NCBI RefSeq assembly: GCF_018402285.1
Contig: NZ_JAGYJH010000002.1
Coordinates: forward strand, 1 to 64,000
Source of the DNA: Hyphomonas sp.
Lineage (GTDB): Bacteria > Pseudomonadota > Alphaproteobacteria > Caulobacterales > Hyphomonadaceae
Direction: 5' to 3'
Length of the DNA stretch: 64,000 bases
The translations under genes and the position numbers were made by a program. Under the pieces are notes generated by a model. It saw nothing but the letters and a program-made list of their open reading frames with translations, did no database searches and had not been told where the DNA came from. Positions 8,532 through 17,040 of the stretch are shown piece after piece. The first letter of the stretch is position 1. Each line of letters begins with the position of its first letter.

Positions 8532-9762
8532 ATGAAATACGACCTGATCATTGTGGGTGCCGGCATTGGCGGATCGGCACTGGCGGCTGTCATGGCGAAG
8601 GCCGGTTGGAGCGTGCTGCTGCTCGAGAAACAGGCGCAGTATGAAGACCGGGTGCGCGGGGAATGGATCGCGCCCTGGGGTGTGGCAGAGACCCGGCGCG
8701 TGGGGCTGTATGACCTGCTGAAGGGCGCGGGCGGGCATCACATTACCTCGCATGTGACCTATGATGAGAGCCTGCCGCCGGAACTGTGTGAGCAGGCGGC
8801 AGTGCCGCTGGGCCTGTTGCCGGATATTGCCGGCCCGCTGTGCATTGGCCATCCCCATCATTGCGAGACACTGTTTGGCGAGGCGGCGCGCGCGGGCGCG
8901 ACTGCCCTGCGGCCGGCGGTTATCGAGCGCGTGACGCTGGGCGCGGCGCCGAGTGTGACGTATACGCATGAGGGGGTAACCCATAAGGCCAGCGCGCCGC
9001 TGATTGTGGGGGCCGAGGGACGGCAATCGGAAGTGCGCAGCGCGGCGGGGATTGGTCTGCATCAGGACAAGCCCCATCACTGGTTTGCCGGCCTGCTGGT
9101 CGACAATGTTAAGGGAATTGATGATACGCGCCAGTCTATCGGTACCGAACGGGATTTCGGGTTTCTGGCGTTTCCGCAAGGGGGCACCGAAGGTGCGCGT
9201 CTATGGCGGCTATGCGCTGGACGACAAGCGCCGGTTTACCGGCGAGGACCGGGCGCAGCGGTTTCTGGAGGCGTTCCGGTTTGACTCAGTGCCTGCCAAT
9301 GAAGCGATTGCGGCGGGCACGCCTGTGGGGCCGCTGTTTGCCTATTTCAACAATGACAGCTGGACCGATCAACCGTTTGCCGAGGGCGCGGTTCTGATCG
9401 GCGATGCGGCGGGATGGAATGATCCGATCAATGGCCTTGGCCTGTCGATCACCTACCGGGATGTGCGGATGGTGTCAGATATTCTAAAAGCGGCCGGGCC
9501 GGGAGCCAAGCCGGACTTTGCGCCGTATGCTGAGGAGCGGTATGAGCGGATGCGGCGGCTGCGCTTTGCCGGGCAGTTGCAGGCGGCGCTGGACATGGAG
9601 TTTGGCGACACAGCAAGGGCGCGGCGCCATGCCTATCACCATCGGCGGATGAGCGACCCGACACTCGGGATGCACGGCGTGGCTGTGCTGGCCGGGCCGG
9701 AGATGGTGCCGCCGGAATTCTTTACGGAAGACCATCGCCAACGCGTTCTGGAGGCGGGGTGA
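8532..9762 (+). pseudogene. FAD-dependent monooxygenase (PHBH fold), frameshifted
   Basis: Two reading frames together make one flavoprotein of about 409 residues. The first begins MKYDLIIVGAGIGGSALAA (start 8532, GGGGAG site upstream) and carries the FAD GxGxxG loop and the RGEW segment; the second continues with VRVYGGYALDDK and the second FAD motif LIGDAAGWNDPINGLGLS. The switch falls at a run of five G at 9180-9184: removing one G restores a continuous frame (FLAFPQGAPKVRVYGG). Intact homologues of this p-hydroxybenzoate-hydroxylase fold hydroxylate or oxidise small organic substrates with NAD(P)H. As written, the protein would stop at about residue 250 without the second FAD motif. Either a pseudogene or a homopolymer error. 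Confidence 0.8.
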
Positions 9763-9766
9763 GATC

Positions 9767-10126
9767 ATGGGTGTTGATATTGAAACGTTCAATGCGGACT
9801 GGCTGAAAGCGTGGTCGGACAAGGACACTGAGCGGCTGGTGGCCTTCTATTCAGAGGACACTGTCTATATGGACCCGCAAACGGCGGGCGGGCTGAAAGG
9901 GCGAGACGCGCTGCGGACATATCTGCAGGACCTGTTCGGGGCGACACCGGAGATGGTGTATGTGCCCGAGGCGGTGTGGGCGATTGAAGGCGGGTTCTGT
10001 GGCCGGTGGATCTGCACGGTGGGCCCCGATGGGGCAGGCGGGAAGCTGCGCGGGTTTGACCTTGTGCTGCTCAGGGACGGCGAGATCGCACACAACGAAG
10101 TGTATGTGCACCAGTTGCCCGCCTGA
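9767..10126 (+). CDS. NTF2-like / SnoaL-fold protein
   Basis: A 119-residue protein with the SnoaL/NTF2 cone fold pattern: an N-terminal helix (FNADWLKAWSDKDTERLVAFY), a YxxDP turn (VYMDPQ), a Gly-Arg-Asp-Ala-Leu helix, then alternating strands ending RDGEIAHNEVYVHQL. Members are often polyketide cyclases, limonene-epoxide-hydrolase-like enzymes or non-catalytic binding proteins. The gene starts four bases after the frameshifted monooxygenase, implying one operon, and the pair resembles an oxygenase plus accessory protein. No catalytic residues can be assigned with certainty. Confidence 0.75.
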   Translation: MGVDIETFNADWLKAWSDKDTERLVAFYSEDTVYMDPQTAGGLKGRDALRTYLQDLFGATPEMVYVPEAVWAIEGGFCGRWICTVGPDGAGGKLRGFDLVLLRDGEIAHNEVYVHQLPA

Positions 10127-10146
10127 ACAGCCGGGCCCCTCAGCGG

Positions 10147-10996
10147 CTACCGGAACAGCAGCAGCGGGATGGGACAGGAGCGGATCAGCGAGGTTGTGGT
10201 GGAGCCGATGATCAGGTTGCGGATGCGGGAATGTCCGTAGGCGCCCATGATCAGTAGGTCTGCGCCGTCGCGTTCGGTTTCTTCGGTGATGATCTTTTCG
10301 GCGTGACCGGGTTCTGCTTTGGCGGCGGCGTCATAGCCAGCCTCTGTGAGGCGGGCGGCGGCGGCGATGCCGGCCTTGGCGAGATCTGAACCTTGGTCTG
10401 TGACGCTGAACACGGTGATCCGTGGGCGGTCTGCCATCGGCGACTGGACGAGACTGTCCAGGGCCTTGCGGGCGCTGACGCCGTCATCGAAAGCGAACAC
10501 GGCATGGCCTATCGGCTTGAAGGCGCGGCTGGCGATGAGGACAGGCTTGTGCACGGCGCGCACCACACGCTCCAGATTTGAGCCGAGGTGGAGCTTTTCA
10601 AAGTCTGCGCCTTCGCCGCGCTTGCCCATGACGATGAGATCACCTGCGCGCTTGACGAGGGAGTCGGCGATCTCGCCGGTGCGCAGGGCGAGGCTGACAT
10701 GCTCCACGCCTTGAGCTGTCAAGACGCTGCTGGGCGGCGTCCAGGATGGTGCGGCCGCGTTCCTTGGCGAGCTCGGCGGCGCGGGCGTCATGGGCGGCGA
10801 GTTCATCGAGCAGCGTTGAGCGGGCGCCCAGGCCGATAGCGCCGGAAAGATCGGCGGGGAAGGCGCTGGTGCGGCGCGTGTTGAGGACGTGGAGCAGCTC
10901 AATGTCTCCACCATACTGGCGCGCGGCCCAGGCGGCATGATCGCAGACGCTGTGGGTATACACCGAGCCGTCGATGAGCGCGAGAATATGGGTCAT
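10147..10996 (-). pseudogene. Tandem universal stress protein (UspA), frameshifted
   Basis: A two-domain UspA protein of about 282 residues interrupted by a frameshift near 10718-10728. The first frame starts MTHILALIDGSVYTHS and runs to DAAQQ; the second continues VLTAQGVEHVSLALRTG to the end. Both ATP-binding signatures are readable: VMGKRGEG...LGSNLERV in domain one and MGAYGHSRIRNLIIGSTT in domain two. A single-base insertion in the CAGCAGC stretch explains the break. UspA proteins bind ATP and support survival under starvation or stress. It is followed, 12 bases downstream on the opposite end, by the SulP gene on the same strand upstream, a common SulP-Usp pairing. Whether it is truly broken needs read-level support. 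Confidence 0.78.
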
Positions 10997-11008
10997 GGCT
11001 ATTCCTCC

Positions 11009-12499
11009 CTAGTGGGACATCAGCTTGTCGAGCGCGCCGGGTTTGTCGTGCAGGGCGAGCTTGTCGACGATGGTTTCGCTGGCCTCGTTGAGGCCGATGA
11101 TTTCGACCTTAGCCCCTTCGCGGCGGAATTTCAGCACGATCATGTCGAGCGCGGCGACGCTGGAAATGTCCCAGATATGGGCGTCGCTGACATCTATGAT
11201 GACTTCATCGAGGGCTTCTTTGAGATCAAAGGAGGCGTTGAAGGCTTCCACCGAGGCGAAGAAGACCTGGCCTTCAACCTTGTAGCGGCGGACGCGGCCA
11301 TCTTCGGAGACGGTCGAGGTGACCTTGAAGATCTGAGAGATCTTGCCGGCGAAGAACACCCCGGAGAGGAGCACGCCGATCAGCACGCCGATGGCGAGGT
11401 TGTGGCTGATGATGACGCCCGCGACGGTGGCGAGCATGACGATGGAGGAGCTGCGCGGGTGCACGCGCAGGTTTTTCAGCGACGACCAGCTGAAGGTGCC
11501 GATTGAGACCATGATCATGATGGCGACAAGGGCGGCCATCGGGATGCGGCTGACCCAGTCACTGACCAGGAGGATCATCAGCATCAGGAAGAGGCCGGCA
11601 GAGAGCGTGGAAAGGCGGCCGCGGCCACCGGATTTGATGTTGATGATCGACTGGCCGATCATCGCGCAGCCCGCCATGCCGCCGAAGAAGCCGGTGACGG
11701 AGTTGGCAACGCCCTGGCCGACGCATTCGCGGTTGCGGTCGCTGGGCGTATCGGTGAGTTCATCGACGATGGTGGCGGTCATCAGGGATTCCAGAAGACC
11801 GACCACCGCGACGGCGAGCGCGTAGGGGAAGATGATCTGCAGGGTTTCTAGGGTGAACGGGATGTCCGGGATGAGGAACATCGGCAGGGTGGAGGGCAGC
11901 TCGCCCATATCGCCGACGGTCCGGATGTCGAGGCCGAAGCCGATGGCAATGGCGGAGAGGGCGAGGATGCAGATGAGCGGCGAAGGGATGGCGCGGGTGA
12001 CCATCGGGAAGAGGTAGATGATGGCAAGGCCGAGCGCGACCAGCGGGTAGGTCAGCATCGGCACGCCGATGAGCTCGGGGATCTGGGCCATGAAGATCAG
12101 GATGGCGAGGGCGTTGACGAAGCCGGTGAGCACCGAGCGCGAGACGAAGCGCATGTACTGGCCAAGCTTCAGGAAGCCCGCGAGGATCTGGAGGAGGCCG
12201 GCCAGCACCGTGGTGGCGAGGAGATATTCGAGCCCATAATCGCGTACCAGGGTGACCATCAGCACGGCGGTGGCGGCGGTGGCGGCGGAGATCATGCCGG
12301 GGCGCCCGCCGACGATGGCGGTGATGACGGCGATGGAGAAGGAAGCGTAGAGGCCGACCCGGGGGTCAACGCCTGCAATGATGGAAAAGGCGATGGCTTC
12401 GGGAATGAGCGCGAGGGCGACGACGAGGCCGGCAAGCAGGTCCGCGCGAACATTGAAGAACCAGGTCTCTTTGAAAGACTGGAAACTGAGGGCTGACAT
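11009..12499 (-). CDS. SulP-family anion transporter with STAS domain
   Basis: A 496-residue inner-membrane transporter. Residues ~15-380 contain about 12-14 hydrophobic helices, starting with the SulP N-terminal core (DLLAGLVVALALIPEAIAFSIIAG, split here across helix 1), and including the GGMAGCAMIGQSIINIKSGG segment. A cytosolic STAS domain occupies roughly 395-490 (EVIIDVSDAHIWDISSVAALD). Members carry sulfate, bicarbonate or other anions, usually with Na+ or H+; the substrate is not readable. The UspA gene follows 12 bases downstream on the same strand, so the two are probably co-transcribed. Confidence 0.9.
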   Translation of the reverse strand: MSALSFQSFKETWFFNVRADLLAGLVVALALIPEAIAFSIIAGVDPRVGLYASFSIAVITAIVGGRPGMISAATAATAVLMVTLVRDYGLEYLLATTVLAGLLQILAGFLKLGQYMRFVSRSVLTGFVNALAILIFMAQIPELIGVPMLTYPLVALGLAIIYLFPMVTRAIPSPLICILALSAIAIGFGLDIRTVGDMGELPSTLPMFLIPDIPFTLETLQIIFPYALAVAVVGLLESLMTATIVDELTDTPSDRNRECVGQGVANSVTGFFGGMAGCAMIGQSIINIKSGGRGRLSTLSAGLFLMLMILLVSDWVSRIPMAALVAIMIMVSIGTFSWSSLKNLRVHPRSSSIVMLATVAGVIISHNLAIGVLIGVLLSGVFFAGKISQIFKVTSTVSEDGRVRRYKVEGQVFFASVEAFNASFDLKEALDEVIIDVSDAHIWDISSVAALDMIVLKFRREGAKVEIIGLNEASETIVDKLALHDKPGALDKLMSH

Positions 12500-12645
12500 G
12501 TGAAGTCACTTCCGGAATAAGCGGCGGGCTCCTACTGCGAGGTCCGGGCCTTGCAGGCGACTCCAAGCCGGCGCTGACAGATCGGGCGCCGATACGGGCA
12601 AAGCCCTTCATGCTGCGGCGCAACAGGCCGGCGTGTACTGTGTTT

Positions 12646-12669
12646 CCAATAGGGTCGCAACCCTGTTGG
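12646..12669 (-). terminator. Hairpin downstream of DUF2177 gene
   Basis: Ten-base arms (CCAATAGGGT / ACCCTGTTGG, one G-T pair) around a 4-base loop, placed just after the DUF2177 stop codon on the minus strand. There is no clear T run, so it is at best a weak terminator or a processing site between this gene and sulP. Confidence 0.35.
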
Positions 12670-12680
12670 GGCATCGCAGC

Positions 12681-13091
12681 TCAGGCGCCAGAGACGGCGC
12701 GTGCGGCGTAGTATCCGGCAACGGATGCGATAGCGGTGAGCACCGTGCCCCAGGCGAGGTCGACGAATGTCATCAAGAACGGCCAGTCACGCAAGGTGGC
12801 GAGATTGGTCAGATCATAAGTCGCGTAACAGAGAAAACCGAGGAAGGCGCCTGCGCCCAGAGCCGTCCAGACACTTTCTGCCCGAACAGCAGGCAGGACG
12901 GCGAATACAAGAATGCCGGTGACCATGATGAGATAGAAAGCGATGGCGGCGGGGATGTTGACGGCGTCTGCGCGCAGGGAGCCCAACTGGCTGCGATAGA
13001 AGGCATCGGCGACCCGGCCGAGCCAGATGAGGTCAATGATGGCAAAGGCGATCGCGATCCCTGCCCATCCGGCAATCACTGTTTTCAGCAT
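12681..13091 (-). CDS. DUF2177 family membrane protein
   Basis: A 136-residue protein with four predicted membrane helices. The segment LGFLCYATYDLTNLATLRDWP (split: helix ending in LGFLCYATYDLTN, then LATLRDWP) is the hallmark of DUF2177, and the N-terminal AFAIIDLIWLGRVADAFYRSQLG segment also fits. The function of the family is not known; members are often found near transporters or stress genes. The start ATG at 13091 gives the family length. No close partner except the sulP-usp genes downstream on the same strand. Confidence 0.8.
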   Translation of the reverse strand: MLKTVIAGWAGIAIAFAIIDLIWLGRVADAFYRSQLGSLRADAVNIPAAIAFYLIMVTGILVFAVLPAVRAESVWTALGAGAFLGFLCYATYDLTNLATLRDWPFLMTFVDLAWGTVLTAIASVAGYYAARAVSGA

Positions 13092-13245
13092 TCAAAAGGC
13101 CCTCGCTCTGTCTTGCCCGCAACGCCGAGCGCGAACCGACCAGTGGCGGGATACTCGAACAGCGGTTGAACGTTGGGAGGCCGGGATGGTTCCAGCGGCA
13201 TGGGCGCAGGAGCGCGGATTTAACCATCTAAGGGGCTGAAAATTC

Positions 13246-13319
13246 TGGAGCGGGTGAAGGGAATCGAACCCTCGTCGTAAGCTTGGGAAGCTTCTGCTCT
13301 ACCATTGAGCTACACCCGC
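13246..13319 (-). tRNA. tRNA-Gly (anticodon CCC)
   Basis: A complete cloverleaf on the minus strand: a perfect 7-bp acceptor stem (GCGGGTG / CACCCGC), D arm GCTCAATGGTAGAGC, anticodon loop TTCCCAA giving CCC, T arm with GGTTCGATT, discriminator T and encoded CCA. The outermost anticodon-stem pair is a G-A mismatch; all other stem pairs are canonical or G-T. Reads GGG glycine codons. Confidence 0.95.
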
Positions 13320-13424
13320 ACGCACCTTGTTTTTGACGACTAACGCGGTGGCGCGCAAGGGGGCGTTGTGCCGTTATGGCAACTAGGCTGGTGTATTTTG
13401 CTGCCTCCGCGTAAAAGGCCGCGC

Positions 13425-13808
13425 ATGAACGGATTTCTTCTCGTTGCTCTGGGCGGCGCCATTGGCGCGAGCCTGCGCCATGGCGTGGGGCAGGTGGCTG
13501 TGCGCCACCTGCCGCTCGGCTGGCCGTGGGCGACGAGTTTCGTCAACATTGCAGGCAGCCTGGCGATGGGCTTGCTGGCCGGTTGGCTGGCGCTGAAGGC
13601 GGAAGGAGCGAGCCAGGAGGCGCGGCTTTTCCTCGCCACCGGCGTGCTGGGCGGGTTCACGACGTTTTCGGCATTTTCACTTGAGGTCGCCAATTTGCTG
13701 CGCTCGGGCGAGACATTGAAAGCCGGGCTTTATGCCGGCGTTTCGGTGCTCTTCAGCGTGCTGGCCCTCTTTATCGGCCTCTGGATGGCCCGCAGGATAT
13801 TCGCATGA
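13425..13808 (+). CDS. crcB: Fluoride ion channel CrcB/Fluc
   Basis: A 127-residue, four-helix membrane protein that forms dual-topology dimers and lets fluoride leave the cell. Start at 13425 (MNGFLLVALGGAIGASLRH). Family marks are the GGxxGAxxR N-terminal motif, the Asn of the NIAGSLAMG helix, and the GGFTTFSAFSLE segment with the phenylalanines that line the pore. No fluoride riboswitch consensus could be found in the leader. Its stop overlaps the start of the pseudouridine synthase (ATGA), so the genes are translationally coupled. Confidence 0.93.
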   Translation: MNGFLLVALGGAIGASLRHGVGQVAVRHLPLGWPWATSFVNIAGSLAMGLLAGWLALKAEGASQEARLFLATGVLGGFTTFSAFSLEVANLLRSGETLKAGLYAGVSVLFSVLALFIGLWMARRIFA

Positions 13809-14854
13809 GCGGACAAATCATTACTGAAACCGTGTCGGAAAAGGAAACCGGCGCGCGCCTTGACCGATGGATCAAGCGGCGCATGAACGCGACGCAGGGC
13901 CAGGTGGAGAAACTGCTCCGCACCGGGCAGATCCGCGTCAATGGCGGGCGGGCGAAAGCCAATACGCGGCTCGAGACCGCCGACGAAGTGCGCTTCCCGA
14001 TCTTTGCGGCTGAAGACGCCGGGGCGCGCAAGGCGGCCAACGCCAAGCAGATCTCCGAGGAGGACCGCGAGTTTCTCCGCTCGATCATCATCCATGAGGA
14101 TGATGACATGCTGGCGATCAACAAGCCGGCAGGCCTCGCCGTACAGGGCGGCTCCGGACAGGGCCGCCATGTGGACGGGCTGATTGCGGGCATGGATGTG
14201 GACGGGCACCGGCCTGTGCTGGTGCACCGGCTGGACAAGGATACGTCCGGCGTCCTGCTGCTGGCCAAGCATCCGGTAGCGGCCGCGCGGCTGACCGAGA
14301 TGTTCCGCAGCCGGGAGATGGACAAGGTTTACTGGGCAGTGACAGTCGGTGTGCCAAGCCCCCAGGCCGGCCAGATCCGCTGCTGGATGGTCAAGGGCGT
14401 GCCCGATATAAACGAGCCTTCGGGATACCGCCCGGTGGATCCTTATGCGACCAAGCGCCGGGATGGAGACCGTGAACGGATGATCCGCTCCGCCCAGGGC
14501 GTCGAAGGCGCAAAGCATTCGATTACGGATTATGTCGTGGTTTCCACCGCTGGCCCGAAGGCGGCCTGGGTGGCGCTGCGGCCAGAGACGGGGCGCATGC
14601 ACCAGCTGCGCTTCCACATGTTGGAAATGAACACGTCGATCCTTGGGGACTACAAATACAAGTCCCGCCGGGAAGTGCCTCAGGGGCTGGCCGAAGGGCT
14701 GCACCTGCATGCCCGGGCGCTGGTCATTCCGCGCGAGCACGGTAAGCCGATCAAGATCATCGCGCCGCTGCCCCCGCACATGAAAGAAACGTTCGAGACG
14801 CTTGGCTTCCTCGAGCAGGAGGCGGGCAAGGACCCGCTGGCGCCGTTCATCTGA
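13805..14854 (+). CDS. 23S rRNA pseudouridine synthase, RluC/RluD family
   Basis: A 349-residue RluA-family enzyme. An S4 RNA-binding domain is at about residues 18-70 (GARLDRWIKRRMNATQG), followed by the catalytic domain with INKPAGLAVQGG and the HRLDKDTSG motif (residues ~140-148) containing the catalytic Asp. The ETGRMHQLRFH segment is the third family motif. RluC modifies uridines of 23S rRNA; the gene position and domain layout favour RluC, but RluD cannot be excluded. It overlaps crcB by four bases and the next small gene by one, forming a tight crcB-rlu-membrane protein-HAD operon. Confidence 0.9.
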   Translation: MSGQIITETVSEKETGARLDRWIKRRMNATQGQVEKLLRTGQIRVNGGRAKANTRLETADEVRFPIFAAEDAGARKAANAKQISEEDREFLRSIIIHEDDDMLAINKPAGLAVQGGSGQGRHVDGLIAGMDVDGHRPVLVHRLDKDTSGVLLLAKHPVAAARLTEMFRSREMDKVYWAVTVGVPSPQAGQIRCWMVKGVPDINEPSGYRPVDPYATKRRDGDRERMIRSAQGVEGAKHSITDYVVVSTAGPKAAWVALRPETGRMHQLRFHMLEMNTSILGDYKYKSRREVPQGLAEGLHLHARALVIPREHGKPIKIIAPLPPHMKETFETLGFLEQEAGKDPLAPFI

Positions 14855-15117
14855 TGTCGGGACTGCTGCGGTTCTGGGCACATGTTGCGGGGGGCGCGGC
14901 GCTGAGCGGGGCCGTGTTCCTGATTTACATGTTCTTTTCCGGGGGCATCTGCCGGGCGGCGCTGGAATTTGCGCCGGCCTGCACCCTTGAGAGCCGGTGG
15001 CAGGCCCTGTGGCTGAACTGGGAGGGCGCGCTGTTCCTGTTACCCATTGCACTTTGCGTGGGCGCGCTCGTGGGCATGCGGGTGGCGCGGCTGGAGAAGA
15101 AGGCGCGCAAGACATGA
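14854..15117 (+). CDS. Small two-helix membrane protein
   Basis: An 87-residue protein of unknown function with two hydrophobic stretches (residues ~8-30 and ~53-75) separated by a loop with two cysteines (GICRAALEFAPACTLESRW), ending in a basic RLEKKARKT tail. The start ATG overlaps the preceding stop (TGATG), and its stop overlaps the next start (ATGA), which strongly supports that it is a real, coupled gene. The cysteine-bearing loop may face the periplasm. Confidence 0.75.
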   Translation: MSGLLRFWAHVAGGAALSGAVFLIYMFFSGGICRAALEFAPACTLESRWQALWLNWEGALFLLPIALCVGALVGMRVARLEKKARKT

Positions 15118-15794
15118 GCCTGACTGAGCTGCGCCTTGCGATATGGGACGTGGACGGAACACTCGTGGACAGCCGCGATGTGATCCAGGCGTGCATGGAG
15201 ACAGCGTTTCGCGGCGCGGGCCTGCCGGCGCCGCCTTATGACGCGACGCGGCAGATTGTCGGCCTCAGCCTTGATGTGGCGCTGACAGCGCTGGCGCCGC
15301 CGGACATCGGACCAGAGCGGCTGGCGAAACTGGTCGAGGCGTACAAGCAGGCTTTCGTTACGCACCGCACGAGCCCCGGGCATCACGAGCCGCTCTATGC
15401 CGGCGCGCTGGAGTTGCTGGAGCAGATGAAGGGTGATGGCTGGCTGATGGCGGTGGCGACGGGCAAATCCCATCGCGGGGTGGACGCGCTGTTTGCCAGG
15501 CACAAGCTGCGGCATTTCTTCGATACGGTCTGGTGCGCCGATGACGGGCCCGGCAAGCCGCATCCTTTCATGGTGGAGCAGGCCATGGGGGCGCTGGGAT
15601 GCGTGCCGCAGGAGAGCCTGATGATCGGCGACGCCATCCACGACATTGCCATGGGCAAGGCAGCCGGCGTGCGCGCGCTCGGCGTCAGCTGGGGATTTGG
15701 CAAGCCAGAGGAACTCAGCGCTGCCGGCGCCGATGAGGTTCACCACGATTTTGGCAGCCTGACGGAAAGCCTGAAGGCTTTCGCGCTGGCGTAA
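15114..15794 (+). CDS. HAD-IA family phosphatase (phosphoglycolate phosphatase-like)
   Basis: A 226-residue haloacid-dehalogenase-type hydrolase. Motif I is WDVDGTLVDS (residues ~11-20; nucleophile Asp and general-acid Asp), motif II ATGKS, motif III the KPHPF Lys, and motif IV the MIGDAIHDIAMGKAAG segment. Such enzymes remove phosphate from small metabolites, for example phosphoglycolate or pyrimidine nucleotides. Start ATG at 15114 overlaps the preceding stop. The linkage to a Rlu-type pseudouridine synthase is common in alphaproteobacteria. Substrate not assigned. Confidence 0.9.
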   Translation: MSLTELRLAIWDVDGTLVDSRDVIQACMETAFRGAGLPAPPYDATRQIVGLSLDVALTALAPPDIGPERLAKLVEAYKQAFVTHRTSPGHHEPLYAGALELLEQMKGDGWLMAVATGKSHRGVDALFARHKLRHFFDTVWCADDGPGKPHPFMVEQAMGALGCVPQESLMIGDAIHDIAMGKAAGVRALGVSWGFGKPEELSAAGADEVHHDFGSLTESLKAFALA

Positions 15795-15800
15795 GGCGGA

Positions 15801-16331
15801 TCAGAGCGCGCCTGGATCGAGGACGGGCAGGTCTTCGTCTTTCAGGTAGGACCGGAAATCGGTGAGGGCCTGGGACCAGCTGTAGGCTTCGTCTGTGTCG
15901 AAAACGTTTTCGTCCCGCAGGTCCACATCCATGAGGATGCAGGTGATCGGCCCGACCCGGTCGGAGCTGTCGAGCACCATCGTGCCGGAATAGCTTTTGA
16001 GATTGTAGTCGTTCGCAGCTTCCAGGATCTGATCACGCTCTGCCCAGGGAAGAAGGCGGACGCAGGCCTTGAAGTTGACCTCCTCGCAGGTCTGCTTGTC
16101 GGTGTCGGCGTCATTGCACTTGTTGAGCGCTGTAACGGTGCCCAGGCCCTGGAGGTCTCCGGAGACCGTCGGCTGGCCGAACAAGATGCCAATGCGGCTG
16201 CTTTTCTGGCCGATCGACTCAAGCACGTCGCGCACCCTGAACACATTGGTCGCCTCAGAGTGAGCCACCGGCAGGGCGAGCAGAAAAATTGCAAAGGCAA
16301 GGATCGCGCAACGCAACATGGAAGAAAGCAT
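15801..16331 (-). CDS. Exported hypothetical protein
   Basis: A 176-residue protein starting MLSSMLRCAILAFAIFLLALPVAHSEA, a clear Sec signal peptide with cleavage expected near VAHSEA. The mature part has conserved-looking cysteine pairs (KCNDADTDKQTCEEV, ACVRL, ITCIL) that may form disulfides. An ATG at 16319 (MLRCAIL) is an equally possible start: the AAGGA site abuts the first ATG and is 13 bases from the second. No family recognised. Convergent with the HAD gene, stop codons 6 bases apart. Confidence 0.6.
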   Translation of the reverse strand: MLSSMLRCAILAFAIFLLALPVAHSEATNVFRVRDVLESIGQKSSRIGILFGQPTVSGDLQGLGTVTALNKCNDADTDKQTCEEVNFKACVRLLPWAERDQILEAANDYNLKSYSGTMVLDSSDRVGPITCILMDVDLRDENVFDTDEAYSWSQALTDFRSYLKDEDLPVLDPGAL

Positions 16332-16540
16332 TTCCTTGGGTTGTGTATTGAATAACGCAGTTGATGCTGCATATCCCACCCTCGGGGGGCAGGAAATAGG
16401 CGCCATGTAGAAGGCTTTTCAGAGGGGGCAGCAGGCGGCTTTAGAGATTGTTAGGAACCTCTGGCGCATTCGACGCGTTGATCGGCGGGCGCTCTCCTTT
16501 TGAGAGTGCCAGGCTGGGCCAGGCACAACCGACAAGAACC

Positions 16541-16987
16541 ATGAAAACCCTCAAGATAGAGCTCGCAATTGCCGGGACTGCCCTTTTCGCCCTCGGCGCA
16601 TTCGTGGCCACGCGCCCGCCCGAAGCGCAAGCTGTGCAGGCGGCGGGGCTGACGCAATTCTCGAAGGCAGACTTTGCTGCCTTTGACCGCGATTTCGGGA
16701 TGGATGGGGAGACGTGCGACGTTGGCCTGAAGCGGGACCGCATCTGCTTTGGCGGGTCTCCGGTGGAGCATCTCCTCCAGCCGGGCATGATCCTGCCGCG
16801 CGAGATTCCGATGGTCGGCGCCGAATTCCGGATCATTGTTGTGACAGAGCTGAAGGACGACACTCTCCGCACGGTGCGTTTTGGGCGGTCTCTGGCGCTG
16901 GTCGATCCAAAGACGCGGTATGTGCAGGACGTGATCAACCTGTCGGCTGACCGGTTTGACGATGCGCGGGCACCGGCACTGCGCTAG
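16541..16987 (+). CDS. Exported hypothetical protein
   Basis: A 148-residue protein. The start ATG at 16541 (MKTLKIELAIAGTALFALGAFVATRPPEAQA) gives a signal peptide or signal anchor; the reading frame extends further upstream but without signal-like sequence. The mature region has two cysteines (ETCDVGLKRDRICFGG) that may form one disulfide, and a C-terminal Arg/Asp-rich part. No family is recognised. It sits 54 bases upstream of the ATP12 gene, possibly the same transcript, and opposite to the preceding secreted protein. Confidence 0.6.
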   Translation: MKTLKIELAIAGTALFALGAFVATRPPEAQAVQAAGLTQFSKADFAAFDRDFGMDGETCDVGLKRDRICFGGSPVEHLLQPGMILPREIPMVGAEFRIIVVTELKDDTLRTVRFGRSLALVDPKTRYVQDVINLSADRFDDARAPALR

Positions 16988-17040
16988 GCGCCGCTGCCGC
17001 GGGCTTGGAAGGGCGCGCGGTTCGTCGTAAGGGCAGGCGC

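Noticed and set aside
13320-13424. Possible fluoride riboswitch before crcB
   Set aside because: The conserved GGxGATGG and CTGATGATGCC blocks of the crcB RNA motif are not present in the leader.
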